From a virus: a stretch of 37,292 nt of DNA. The notes under the pieces were generated by a model. It ran no database searches. It saw only the letters and a program-made list of their open reading frames with translations, and was not told where the DNA came from. Positions 1-8,390 of this stretch are shown piece after piece (positions within the stretch are counted from its first letter, which is position 1; each line of letters starts with the position of its first letter). The position numbers were made by a program, and so were the translations under genes. The stretch spans positions 1 through 37,292 of IMG/VR virus record IMGVR_UViG_3300010391_000096. The stretch is one strand, 5' to 3'.

Positions 1-567
1 CTTCGGCATCCACGGCTCGCAACCAATACCACGGTGTTTCCGGAGACGCTGTTTGCGGGCGAGGTCACGAACATCCTTCAGGAACTGAGCCGTCGGTTGG
101 TGGACGAGAGACTTGTGCTCCGCAAGGCGATCTTCCTGGCGGTGATCGGGCCGCGGGGCGGGGATCGGGATGAGGTGTTCTGGGAAAAATGGGAGGAGCT
201 TCGACTGCTTCGGTCGGTCGTTCCGACCTCTTTTGCAGAGAACGTCGCCGAGGTGCGGCGGTTCGTTGCCAGCCCGGAAGCCTCTGATGTCAAATGCTGG
301 GCCGGCAACATCAGCTTTCACATCAAGGCGAACGGGGACTGGTACCCGTGCTGCTTGGCGGGCGGGGAGGCGATCGAGACCTATCCCGAATTGAAGACCG
401 GAAACTTCTTCAAAACCGGCAACATTTGGGAGTTGCTCGAAGCCTACGAAGCGAAGCCCCATTACGCCAACCCGCTGATGCCCTGCCGGGAGATTTGCCA
501 GTGGAAGCAGTTGCAGATCAACCTTGCCGGCCATGCCTGTGACGGCAACACCCTGTCCATGCCCTGA
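1..567 (+). CDS. Radical SAM/SPASM-type protein, C-terminal part (5' end outside window)
   Basis: The frame is open to the left edge, so the start and the CxxxCxxC cluster-binding core lie outside the window. The visible 188 codons begin with a stretch reading LATNTTVFPE, like the 'TN' strand late in radical SAM barrels. The last 100 residues are cysteine-rich: VKCWAGN, then FHIKANGDWYPCCLAGG, then MPCREICQW and HACDG. This spacing is typical of SPASM auxiliary iron-sulfur domains, where a cysteine precedes a 'G..YPCC' turn. Family knowledge says such proteins do radical chemistry on peptides or small molecules; the substrate here cannot be told. It lies just upstream of a ThyX-like gene and a DNA methyltransferase, so a nucleotide role is possible but only inferred. 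A GC-rich inverted repeat follows the stop (CCCGCCC at 568-574, GGGCGGG at 591-597), without a T-run. Confidence 0.6.
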   Translation, partial: LRHPRLATNTTVFPETLFAGEVTNILQELSRRLVDERLVLRKAIFLAVIGPRGGDRDEVFWEKWEELRLLRSVVPTSFAENVAEVRRFVASPEASDVKCWAGNISFHIKANGDWYPCCLAGGEAIETYPELKTGNFFKTGNIWELLEAYEAKPHYANPLMPCREICQWKQLQINLAGHACDGNTLSMP

Positions 568-641
568 CCCGCCCGGCCCCGCGCCGACAGGGGCGGGCCG
601 GCATTATGCCCTATTCGGAACCCCGTTTGAAGGAGCTCACG

Positions 642-1706
642 ATGGCCGAAGCGAAAGTCACACTGTTGAGTTGGACGGAACATCCCGTTGAAACGATCTA
701 CACAGCATGGGAGGCGAGCCGACACAACCGCCCGGTGCGGACGCCCGCGGCCCTTGCCACTGACATTCGGGCGGAGCGGGAGGGCAACTGGGTCCATGAG
801 GGGCCACCGCTCGGGGCGGAGGTGGAGGGCGTTTTCCAGAAGGTGATCGAGAGCAAGATCCCTGTCGCCGAGATGGTGGACTTTGTCTTCTTGCTGGAGA
901 ACGTTTCCATCGCCTTCCGGGAACAGATGGTCCGCCACCGCATCGGTGTGAAGGTTGGCGAGCGGTTGGGGACCGACATCGTGCCGGACCTGGCGGACAG
1001 TACTTGGTGGTCCCAAAGCATGCGGATCCTTGACATGGGCCAGTTTGCATCGGAGGGGGCCTACGAGATCCCGGAGGGAGTGGACCTCCGGAAAGTGGAG
1101 GACCCCGTTTCACAGCAGTTCAACCTGACCGCCCGCCAGGCGTACCGCGAGTTCATGATGCACGCCCAACTGCTCTACAAGGCCCTAGCGGATGCGGGTG
1201 TCCCGCTGGAGGAGGCCCGCCTGGTGATCCCGCTGGCTGCAACGCACCGCATTGTCTGGAAGCTCAACCTCGCGGCCCTCCAGCACATCATCGGGAAGCG
1301 GGGCTGTTGGATCCTGCAACTGGGGTTCTGGGGGCCGGTGATTAAAGGCATGGTGAACGAGCTTGCGACCCGCGTTCACCCCGGCTTCCGTAGCCTCATT
1401 AACCCGCCCTGCATCCGGGGCGACCGCTTCCACGAGTGCCTTTTCAAGCACGACAACGAACGGCGGATCGATGGCGAGGACGAGATCCCGCCCTGCCCAC
1501 TTTACCTGAACCACCACAAGGACGAGGCCTTGAGGGCTGTGGCCGCGGTGCTCGACCGCAAGGGTGAACCGCACTGGCGGTTCGACCCAGAGCAGCGGCT
1601 CTGGAACTCGAACGACGCAAAGGCCCGGCTTCGGATGAATCGGATGGAGAACGAATACACGGAACTCTGGCATCGGAATGTTGACACTGGAGTGTCCTGT
1701 GAGTGA
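642..1706 (+). CDS. thyX: Flavin-dependent thymidylate synthase-like protein (ThyX family, divergent)
   Basis: ThyX enzymes methylate dUMP to dTMP using FAD, NADPH and methylene-tetrahydrofolate. The ThyX signature begins at RHR (residues 98-100), but the usual RHRx7S spacing is broken: a serine-containing SQSMR follows only at 124-128, after an insertion including GERLGTDIVPD. The later block EEARLVIPLAATHRIVWKLN followed by LQHIIGKR matches the ThyX 'AR..LP...T......N...L.HF..LR' region. At 354 residues it is longer than the usual 210-300, with a C-terminal extension rich in Cys and His. The start at 642 is chosen over an upstream ATG at 606 because AAGGAG (630-635) lies six bases before it. 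The next gene overlaps its end. A changed substrate is possible; thymidylate synthase is the safest reading. Confidence 0.8.
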   Translation: MAEAKVTLLSWTEHPVETIYTAWEASRHNRPVRTPAALATDIRAEREGNWVHEGPPLGAEVEGVFQKVIESKIPVAEMVDFVFLLENVSIAFREQMVRHRIGVKVGERLGTDIVPDLADSTWWSQSMRILDMGQFASEGAYEIPEGVDLRKVEDPVSQQFNLTARQAYREFMMHAQLLYKALADAGVPLEEARLVIPLAATHRIVWKLNLAALQHIIGKRGCWILQLGFWGPVIKGMVNELATRVHPGFRSLINPPCIRGDRFHECLFKHDNERRIDGEDEIPPCPLYLNHHKDEALRAVAAVLDRKGEPHWRFDPEQRLWNSNDAKARLRMNRMENEYTELWHRNVDTGVSCE

Positions 1707-2628
1707 CACCGTTTTCTCTCGCTGGAAGCGGGGGAGTGTGGTCCTCTACACAGGGAGTTCTTTGTTGGTACTTAAGTTTCTCAAAGCCGGCAGCGTCCAG
1801 TGCGTGGTGACCAGCCCACCCTACTGGGGTCTGCGAGACTACGGTGTTGAGGGGCAGCTTGGACTGGAGGCTTCCCCCGCCGCCTACGTCGAGCGGATGG
1901 TGGAGGTGTTCCATGAGGTGCAGCGGGTACTGCGGGACGACGGGACGCTGTGGTTGAATCTGAGCTCAAGTTACAACAGTCAAGGCGGGGAGCGTAAATA
2001 CGGGAGTTTTGATGGTGGGACGGGAAGAGCGCAAGCGCCGGGACCTCGCATCAATGGCCAGGGCTTCAAGCCCAAGGACATGGTCCCGATCCCGTGGATG
2101 GTCGCCATGGCACTCCAGGCCGATGGTTGGTACTTACGTTCGGACATCATCTGGGCGAAACCGAATCCCATGCCTGAGAGCATGACCGACCGGCCGACGA
2201 AGAGTCACGAGTACCTGTTCCTGCTGACCAAGAGCCCGCGGTACTTCTACGACGCGACCGCCATCGTCGAACCAGCCGTAAGCTCGGGGGGCGGGGCGTC
2301 ATTCGGCAAACAGAATCAGTCGGTAGAGGGAACGCGGGCGCAGAGCCGTCAGTACGACCGACCCGAGTACACAACCCGAAACGCCCGAGACGTATGGACG
2401 ATGACGACGCGCTCATTCAAGGGGGCTCACTTCGCTGTGTTCCCTCCTGAGTTGCCCGAACGATGCATCAAGGCCGGTACCCGACCCGGAGATCTGGTGC
2501 TGGATCCGTTCGTTGGGAGCGGCACAAGTTGTATGGTCTCCAATCGCCTGGGAAGGCGAAGTCTCGGGATCGACTTGAATGCTTTTTATATCGAGATGGC
2601 AAAGGAACGAGTGAGGAACGGAAAATGA
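1699..2628 (+). CDS. DNA methyltransferase, amino-methylating, beta class
   Basis: Adds a methyl group from S-adenosylmethionine to an exocyclic amino group of adenine (N6) or cytosine (N4). Catalytic motif IV, TSPPYW (residues 38-43, followed by GLRDYG), comes before the SAM-binding motif DPFVGSGT (269-276). This order defines the beta class. SPPYW is frequent in N4-cytosine enzymes, but the base cannot be decided from the motif. The middle section (KSPRYFYDATAI and the Gly/Ser/Gln-rich stretch after it) is the likely target-recognition part. I chose the GTG at 1699, which has GGAG six bases upstream and overlaps the preceding stop by eight bases; an in-frame ATG at 1678 is an alternative. 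No restriction endonuclease is adjacent, so it is probably an orphan enzyme protecting phage DNA from host restriction or marking it. Confidence 0.88.
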   Translation: MSDTVFSRWKRGSVVLYTGSSLLVLKFLKAGSVQCVVTSPPYWGLRDYGVEGQLGLEASPAAYVERMVEVFHEVQRVLRDDGTLWLNLSSSYNSQGGERKYGSFDGGTGRAQAPGPRINGQGFKPKDMVPIPWMVAMALQADGWYLRSDIIWAKPNPMPESMTDRPTKSHEYLFLLTKSPRYFYDATAIVEPAVSSGGGASFGKQNQSVEGTRAQSRQYDRPEYTTRNARDVWTMTTRSFKGAHFAVFPPELPERCIKAGTRPGDLVLDPFVGSGTSCMVSNRLGRRSLGIDLNAFYIEMAKERVRNGK

Positions 2629-4847
2629 CCATTAGGATCCGTAAAACAAAAGCTGGGCACTTCATTGCCGGCTCGTTGCTGGCGGTGGACACCGAGACCA
2701 CCGGGCTGCGGGCCTGGCAGGGCGATTGCCCGTTCTCCATCGCCTTCTGCAACGAGGCAGGTGGAACCATCTACTTCGAGTGGCCAGTGGACCCAAAGAC
2801 GCGGCGGGTGCAACCGGACTCGGTGGAGCTTGCGAAGGTCAAGCGACTGATGGAAGACCCGGCCGTGGAGAAGGTTTTCCACAACGCGAAGTTTGACGTC
2901 CGGATGTTGGAGAACTCCTTCGGCATTCGGACGCTCGGGCGGGTCCACGACACGATGTTCGCGGCTCACGTGTGCAACACCCTAGAGGGCTCGTACGGGT
3001 TGAAGCGACTTGCCAACAAGTACCTCGATTATCCGGAGACCGACCTGTCCGAACTCAAGAAGATTGTGCAGCGTTGCCGTCGGATCGGCAAGAAGCTCGG
3101 ATGGGCGTTGGCCGAAGATCTCGAAGCGGACTACTGGATGCCAATGGCATTCCAGCGGCTCGGGCATGCTGGCTACCTACGGCAGATCGGACTGGACGAG
3201 GCGCAGGCGGAGGCCTGCAAGCGTTACTGTATCGGCGACGTGGAGCGAACCATGTTGCTCTTCGCCTTCTTCCGAGAGGCAATGGTTGGCATCCAGCAGG
3301 AGTATGACGCGGAGTCGGCCGACCTCCAGCGACACCTGACCGAATATCCCGAGGAGGCCCCGGCCTTTGCCATCAAGACCGATCAGACCCGCATGGACAT
3401 CGCCAAGACGTACGCCCGTGAGATCGAGCTTTGGCCCATCAACTACCAGATGGAGACGCGGGGCGTGCGGGTGGACCCGGTCGTCGTCGCGACGGAGACC
3501 AAGCGTTGCCATGAGGAGATCGCTAAGTGGAAGCCGGTGGTCATGAATCGGGCCTGGAAGGGCTTCGACATTGATAGCCCGCAGCAGTGCGGCAAGCTCT
3601 TCTACGGCAAGCTTCACCTGCCCATCCTGAAACGAACGGCCCGCGGTCAGCCCCAGGTGAACTTTGACGCCCTGATGCAGCACGTGGAGAATCCGGTGGT
3701 CGCGGCCTTGTTCAAGTACCGTGCCGCAGAAAAGGCGCTGAAGTCTTTCTTCCTGAAATACACCGAAAACCTCCTGCCGGACCCGCTGAACCCCGGCGGC
3801 TTTGCCCTGCACCCGGACTTCAACCAGGTCGGTCCCTGCACCGGGCGGTTCAGCTGCCGCAACCCGAACCTGCAGAACGTGGCCAATGCACTGACCACCC
3901 GTTCCAGTGAGCCCATCCAGGCCCGTACCCCCTTTGGGCCGCGGCCGGGCTTCATCTGGTACCACATCGACTACCAGCAGCTTGAGGTCCGGATCTTCGC
4001 GGACGTCTGCGAAGAGGGCTTCATGATCGAGGCCCTGACGTCGGGCCGTGACCTGCACACCGAGTGCACCAACAAGGCCTGGGGAGGCCCCGGCAACCCC
4101 GCGGCGATCCGGGCCGCGGTGCACGCACTGGAGCTTGACGCGACGGGCGATCACCGCAACCCCGCCGTGCAGGCCGCATGGAAGGAGTGGGGGTTGAAAG
4201 ACCCGCGGATCTTGAAGGATCCCGAGCGGGAACGGCTCGCGGAGGAGTGGCTCGCCGACTTTGATTTCGACATTGTAAAGGCCGAGAAGTCTCTGGAGAA
4301 GAAGACCAGCCGTGCGAAGGCGAAGATGCTGCTCTTCCTCAAGATCTTCGGTGGCGGAGCGGGGGCAGCGGCAGACCTGATCCGGTGCAGCTACGAAGAG
4401 GCAAAGCAGTTCCTAAAGGACTACGACGTAGCCTTTCCACGGATCTCGGAGTACCTGGAAACGCTCTCCGGCCAGGCAAAGGCCGATGGCTACATCGTCA
4501 ACCGGTACGGCCGTCGGATCTCGGTGACCTCAGACGCCCCGTACCGCTGCGTCAACTACATGGTCCAGGGGTCAGCCGCGGACCTGATGAAGCGGAGCAT
4601 GGTCCGGGCGCACGGCTACCTGCGGGAGAGCGGGCTGGACGCACACATGGTCCTCACCATTCACGACGAGCTCGTCTTCGAGGTTCGCAAGGAACACGCC
4701 TACAAGTCGATGCTCCGGGGGCTCGTCGAATTGATGGCAGACCACGAGGGCCATTTCCGGGTGGAGACGCCCGCTGAAATCGACAAGGTTACCGTCCGCT
4801 GGGACAAGAAGGAAAAAGTCAACCTCGTGCTGAAGGAGGCCGCATAG
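2625..4847 (+). CDS. polA: DNA polymerase, family A, with 3'-5' proofreading domain
   Basis: Replicative-type phage DNA polymerase of 740 residues. The exonuclease domain shows all three motifs: VDTETTG (D22, E24), HNAKFD (N87 to D91) and YCIGDV (Y201, D205). The polymerase domain shows motif A (HIDYQQLEVRI, D449), motif B (RAKAKMLLFLKIFGGGAG, R563 and K567 with F571 and F575) and motif C (HDE, 680-682). The two metal-binding aspartates are therefore D449 and D681. No 5'-3' exonuclease domain is present, as in T7-like enzymes. The O-helix residue that is usually tyrosine in 'YG' is F575 here. The start at 2625 overlaps the methyltransferase stop as ATGA with GAGG eight bases upstream; earlier in-frame starts lie inside the methyltransferase. 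It sits in one transcript with the primase-helicase. Confidence 0.97.
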   Translation: MTIRIRKTKAGHFIAGSLLAVDTETTGLRAWQGDCPFSIAFCNEAGGTIYFEWPVDPKTRRVQPDSVELAKVKRLMEDPAVEKVFHNAKFDVRMLENSFGIRTLGRVHDTMFAAHVCNTLEGSYGLKRLANKYLDYPETDLSELKKIVQRCRRIGKKLGWALAEDLEADYWMPMAFQRLGHAGYLRQIGLDEAQAEACKRYCIGDVERTMLLFAFFREAMVGIQQEYDAESADLQRHLTEYPEEAPAFAIKTDQTRMDIAKTYAREIELWPINYQMETRGVRVDPVVVATETKRCHEEIAKWKPVVMNRAWKGFDIDSPQQCGKLFYGKLHLPILKRTARGQPQVNFDALMQHVENPVVAALFKYRAAEKALKSFFLKYTENLLPDPLNPGGFALHPDFNQVGPCTGRFSCRNPNLQNVANALTTRSSEPIQARTPFGPRPGFIWYHIDYQQLEVRIFADVCEEGFMIEALTSGRDLHTECTNKAWGGPGNPAAIRAAVHALELDATGDHRNPAVQAAWKEWGLKDPRILKDPERERLAEEWLADFDFDIVKAEKSLEKKTSRAKAKMLLFLKIFGGGAGAAADLIRCSYEEAKQFLKDYDVAFPRISEYLETLSGQAKADGYIVNRYGRRISVTSDAPYRCVNYMVQGSAADLMKRSMVRAHGYLRESGLDAHMVLTIHDELVFEVRKEHAYKSMLRGLVELMADHEGHFRVETPAEIDKVTVRWDKKEKVNLVLKEAA

Positions 4848-4849
4848 CC

Positions 4850-5074
4850 ATGGTGAAGATCCGGAAGCTCAGCGTCACGGGCCGGCGGGTGGACAAGCTC
4901 CACCTGGAAATCTTCTGCCCGTACTGCGAGGGCATGCACAACCACCTCCACGCGGGGCCGCGAGACGATGGCTTCTACCTGGCCGGCTGCGTCGGGATTG
5001 CGAAACACCCGGTGAACGGCCTATTCTACTACACCGAGCGGAAGGGCTATTTTCTGAAGGAGAGCACCCAATGA
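4850..5074 (+). CDS. Small hypothetical protein with a CPYC motif
   Basis: This 74-residue protein of unknown role has AGGAGG nine bases before its ATG and starts two bases after the polymerase stop. It contains FCPYCEGMHNHLHAG, a CxxC pair followed by three histidines, and a single later cysteine (AGCVG). This could bind one zinc, but the second pair is incomplete, so zinc binding is only a guess. Its stop overlaps the next ATG as ATGA, so it is translated together with the HNH nuclease gene. It is basic at the N-terminus (MVKIRKLSVTGRRVDK). I do not recognise a family. Confidence 0.75.
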   Translation: MVKIRKLSVTGRRVDKLHLEIFCPYCEGMHNHLHAGPRDDGFYLAGCVGIAKHPVNGLFYYTERKGYFLKESTQ

Positions 5075-5556
5075 GGCAGACCCACTTCCGTCTCAATGAG
5101 GGCCGTTCCGTTCCGCAACTGACGGAAGCAGACATCCGTCGTTTCACAGTCAAGATCGCTGCGGCCGAAGCCGGGCGGAAGGGCTGCTGGCTTTGGCTGG
5201 CTGCAAAAGACAAGAATGGCTACGGACAGTTCCGTCTTGCGGGCCAGACCTATTGGGCCCATCGGGTGGCCTACAGTCTTTGGGTCGAACCGTTGAAGCC
5301 CGGCATGACCGTCGGTCATGTTGGATGCAACAATAGCAGCTGCGTCCGGCCCGATCACCTGGAGCAGCAGACCGAGGGCGACAATGCCCGCGACGCCAAC
5401 ATCCGACGTTACGCCCCCGCGCCCGAGACTGAGACCCGGACGTGTGGCCGGTGCGGGGGTCCGGCGGTGCTTCGCTGGCGGGGTTGGCGATGCCTCCATT
5501 GCAACCATCTCTACACCCAGAAGACCCTCCAACCGTTAGAGCCGGCCCCGTTCTAA
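5071..5556 (+). CDS. HNH endonuclease with C-terminal zinc ribbon
   Basis: The sequence follows the HNH_3-type pattern of phage homing endonucleases: CWLW (39-42), GYGQF (50-54), AHRVAY (63-68), then VGHVGCNNSSCVRPDHL with the metal/catalytic H83, N87-N88 and H96. After it comes a second metal site, C125-x2-C128 and C141-x2-C144, forming a zinc ribbon that probably helps DNA binding. Such enzymes cut DNA at a specific site and often spread as free-standing homing genes next to replication genes, which fits its place between polymerase and primase. No intron boundary is seen in the neighbours. The ATG overlaps the preceding stop by four bases. All expected catalytic residues are present, so it is probably active. 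Confidence 0.92.
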   Translation: MRQTHFRLNEGRSVPQLTEADIRRFTVKIAAAEAGRKGCWLWLAAKDKNGYGQFRLAGQTYWAHRVAYSLWVEPLKPGMTVGHVGCNNSSCVRPDHLEQQTEGDNARDANIRRYAPAPETETRTCGRCGGPAVLRWRGWRCLHCNHLYTQKTLQPLEPAPF

Positions 5557-5568
5557 AAGGAGTTTTCG

Positions 5569-5781
5569 ATGCCCTCAACGAAAAAAGTTAATTTCAAGGC
5601 TCGAGTCACCACAGCCATTCGAGGTGATGCCAGGGAAGAACGGAAGGAGGAGGGGCAGCTGGAGCGTTTGACGCGGGCAACAGCACTGCTCGCTGCGTGT
5701 TTGGCCCACACCAACAGCTGGACCGAGATGGAGCGTCGGTGGTTCCTGGATGGCATTGAGTACGGAAAGGACTCCTTGTGA
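5569..5781 (+). CDS. Small hypothetical protein
   Basis: This 70-residue protein has AAAAGGAG shortly before its ATG. The N-terminal half is strongly charged (KKVNFKARVTT, then DAREERKEEGQLERL), and the second half is a probable helix (TRATALLAACLAHTNSW) ending in MERRWFLDGIEYGKDSL. No motif identifies it. Its stop TGA overlaps the GTG start of the primase-helicase by four bases, so the two are translationally coupled. A role linked to replication is only suggested by position. Confidence 0.7.
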   Translation: MPSTKKVNFKARVTTAIRGDAREERKEEGQLERLTRATALLAACLAHTNSWTEMERRWFLDGIEYGKDSL

Positions 5782-7934
5782 TCGAGATCCCCAGGAAGCT
5801 CTTGCCTTTCGGGTGCCACGGCATTGAGTTCGAGGGTGAGTCGGGAACGACGCACCTTTCGGCCGACTGCCCGTTCTGTGGCAAGGCGAAGCATTTCTTC
5901 GCGGCCCGCGAGACGGGCCAGTGGAAGTGCCAATCATGCGGCGAGCAAGGCAACATCGTGACGTTCCTCGGCCGTGTCGCGGCGGAGACGCACGCCGAAA
6001 CCGCAACCATCTACTGGAGCCAGCTGGCCAAGAACCGTGGCATCCCGGCCGCGGCCTTCAAGCGGTGGAAACTGGGGTTCAACGGCCGCGAGTGGCTGAT
6101 CCCGTACTTCAGTGAGACTGGCACCGTCCGCGACATCCGCCGCTGGATCCCCGGCACCCGGCAGGTCATGTCCACGACCGGGTGCCATGTGGGGCTGTTC
6201 GGCGCGGCGGAGCTCGCGAAGGCCCCGGCCGGCGTGAAGGTCTGGGTGTGCGAGGGCGAGTGGGATGCGATCGCATTGCGGTGGGCGCTGGACGAGGCCG
6301 ATCGCAAAGACGAGATCGTCGTCGGCGTGCCGGGTGCCTCGATTTTTAAGGCAGAGTGGACCGAGTGGTTCCGAGGGAAGCACGTCCACCTGATGTACGA
6401 CAACGACGACGCGGGCGACGCCGGCTCGAAGCGCGCGGCCGCGATCCTGCGAGGTGTGACGTTCAGTCTGGAGTTCCTGTGCTGGTCGGATGCATTGCCG
6501 AAGGGCTACGACGTTAGGGACTTTGTGAAGGCTGGACTGATCGGCAAGTGGCCAGCGAAGAAAATCGTCAAGCAGCTGTGCCTCCGGTTGAAGCCCAAAC
6601 ACCGCCACGATACCGCAGCCGATGACGCTCCCGACGGCCCCACGGCCCCGGCCGGCCCGCCGATTACCTTTCCTGAATTGTTGGAGGTTTTTCGCCGATG
6701 GCTGTTGATGGATGCGGACATGGAGAACGCCCTCCGGGTCTGCCTGGCGGTGTGCCTGTCGGAGCAGCTGCCGGGCGATCCCCTCTGGTTCTATCTGGTC
6801 GGCCCGCCGGGTTCAGGCAAAACTGCGGTTCTGAACACGTTCCGAAAATCGGACAGCTGCTTGTTCCGCTCGACGCTGACTCCCGCTTCCCTGGTGTCCG
6901 GTTTCCAGCGCACCCCGGACCCGTCGTTGTTCCCGCTGATGCAGGCGAAGACCGCCATCTTCAAGGACGCCACCGAGCTCTTCAGCATCCACCCCGCAGC
7001 CCGCGAGGAGATCTGGTCCATCTTCCGTGGGGCGTTCGACGGGTACGTTTATAAGCAGTTTGGTAACGGGGTGGTCCGCGAGTACGACCCTCTCCACTTC
7101 AGCCTTTTGATGGGCGTCACACCGATCATCCATGGGGACAGCACCGCAACGCTCGGCGAGAGGTTCCTGAAATTTGAGATGGTGAAGGGGGTGGGTTTCA
7201 ATGCAGAGGAGCAAATCTGGGCTGCGATCAACAACATCTCCCGTGAGGGTCGCATGGAGGAGGAACTCACCATGGCGGTGAACCGCTTCTTGCTCCGGCG
7301 GGTGAACGTGGACCATGTGCCGGAGGTTCCGATCTGGGCAAAGCGGCGGGTGGTGGCCTTGGCGCAGTTGGTGGGTATGTTGCGAGCCCGTGTGGATCGT
7401 GAGCAATGGGGTGAACGAGAGATCAAGTATCGCCCAGCACATGAGGTCGGTACCCGACTCGCCAAGCAGTTGGTGAAATTCGCATCGATGGTCGCGGCTG
7501 TTGCGGACGAAGCCTCGCTCTCTCCAGAAAACTTTGCCTTGGTCGAACGGGTGGCCTTCGACTCCGCGATCGGATTCCATTTGGACATGGTCATGGCCTT
7601 GATGAAGTTCGGGTCCGGGGCCACTCAGGAAGAGATCGCGGAGTCCAGCCGGTTGCCACGGACCAACATACAGCGGAAGCTTGAGGATCTGTTCTTGCTT
7701 GGTATTGTGCGAAAGGAAAAGGGTCGCGGGCCGGGTCCAATCATCCAAGGTACCGCTCGGCGGGGAGCACCCCCCACAAAGTATTTCATGTGTGACCGGA
7801 TCGCGGAACTCTGGCGGGCCGCGGTCGCCTCGAACGAAGGAATGGAGTCCGCGGCCGCGCGTGCGGACGCGAACCGTCGTCGCCGACCGTGGTCGGTCGG
7901 CCCAAAGGTCAAACGGCTCGTTGCCGTCAACTAA
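5778..7934 (+). CDS. DNA primase-helicase: CHC2-type zinc finger, TOPRIM, P-loop ATPase and winged helix
   Basis: This 718-residue replication protein has four parts. The N-terminal zinc finger has C31-x2-C34 and C51-x2-C54, with CQSCGEQGN typical of CHC2 primases. The TOPRIM fold shows VCEGEWDA (catalytic E159) and YDNDDAGD (D208, D210, D211), which bind the primase metals. The ATPase part begins with Walker A VGPPGSGKT (341-349). The last 100 residues contain IAESSRLPRTNIQRKL and LFLLGIVRKEKGRGPGP, a winged-helix reader. Family knowledge gives synthesis of primers plus DNA unwinding at the fork with the upstream polymerase. The ATPase part is not the RecA-like T7 gp4 helicase type; it looks nearer to AAA+ or SF3-like helicases, but I am unsure which. 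The start is GTG, coupled to the preceding stop. Confidence 0.88.
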   Translation: MIEIPRKLLPFGCHGIEFEGESGTTHLSADCPFCGKAKHFFAARETGQWKCQSCGEQGNIVTFLGRVAAETHAETATIYWSQLAKNRGIPAAAFKRWKLGFNGREWLIPYFSETGTVRDIRRWIPGTRQVMSTTGCHVGLFGAAELAKAPAGVKVWVCEGEWDAIALRWALDEADRKDEIVVGVPGASIFKAEWTEWFRGKHVHLMYDNDDAGDAGSKRAAAILRGVTFSLEFLCWSDALPKGYDVRDFVKAGLIGKWPAKKIVKQLCLRLKPKHRHDTAADDAPDGPTAPAGPPITFPELLEVFRRWLLMDADMENALRVCLAVCLSEQLPGDPLWFYLVGPPGSGKTAVLNTFRKSDSCLFRSTLTPASLVSGFQRTPDPSLFPLMQAKTAIFKDATELFSIHPAAREEIWSIFRGAFDGYVYKQFGNGVVREYDPLHFSLLMGVTPIIHGDSTATLGERFLKFEMVKGVGFNAEEQIWAAINNISREGRMEEELTMAVNRFLLRRVNVDHVPEVPIWAKRRVVALAQLVGMLRARVDREQWGEREIKYRPAHEVGTRLAKQLVKFASMVAAVADEASLSPENFALVERVAFDSAIGFHLDMVMALMKFGSGATQEEIAESSRLPRTNIQRKLEDLFLLGIVRKEKGRGPGPIIQGTARRGAPPTKYFMCDRIAELWRAAVASNEGMESAAARADANRRRRPWSVGPKVKRLVAVN

Positions 7935-7945
7935 AGGAGCTCAAG

Positions 7946-8389
7946 ATGTCGAACGTTCCAAACCCCCCTGACTGTGTAAAGAACCTGCCTGGTTTCATCG
8001 CGTACAACCGGGTGATCCTCGGGCCGCAGGTCCACCACGAGCTATCCGTCCGGTTGGCGAGTGGGGCCATGAAGAAATACGTCACCGCGACCCCGGCCGC
8101 GGGCATGTCCTTCGACGAGGCCCCCATCCGGTTGTCGGCCCTGGCTCGGTTGGACCTGCGACCGATCGGGGCGACCACAGGGCGACCCAGCGGGGCCGCA
8201 GCCCCGGCCGGCCCAACGGTCGCCCCCGCCGCGGCCGTCGCGTCTCCGATCGTCCCTGTGACTCCGGTGGCCCCTGTGGCCAGCCCGACCCCCGCCAAGC
8301 CCTCTACAGCCGTTAAGGAGTCCAAATCGCCCAAGCCGAGCGCCCCCAAGCTCCGCCGCCGAGTCAAAAGGGCCTCCAAAGGCCGCTAG
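7946..8389 (+). CDS. Hypothetical protein with Ala/Pro-rich linker and basic tail
   Basis: The protein has 147 residues; AAAGGAG lies six bases before ATG 7946, which I prefer to an upstream in-frame start at 7889 inside the primase gene. Residues 1-75 form a compact part (VKNLPGFIAYNRVILGPQ, then MKKYVTATPAAGMSF). The rest is low-complexity Ala/Pro/Val/Thr, ending in a very basic tail (KLRRRVKRASKGR). That tail could contact DNA or RNA; this is inference from charge only. The leader AAAGGAGCTCAAG is nearly the same as that of the ThyX gene, AAGGAGCTCACG. The stop is followed at once by a structured non-coding element. Confidence 0.72.
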   Translation: MSNVPNPPDCVKNLPGFIAYNRVILGPQVHHELSVRLASGAMKKYVTATPAAGMSFDEAPIRLSALARLDLRPIGATTGRPSGAAAPAGPTVAPAAAVASPIVPVTPVAPVASPTPAKPSTAVKESKSPKPSAPKLRRRVKRASKGR

Positions 8390-8390
8390 A

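Noticed and set aside
1678-1698. ATG 1678 as methyltransferase start
   Set aside because: It has no ribosome site and lies deeper in the ThyX gene; GTG 1699 has GGAG at ideal distance. The ATG remains possible.
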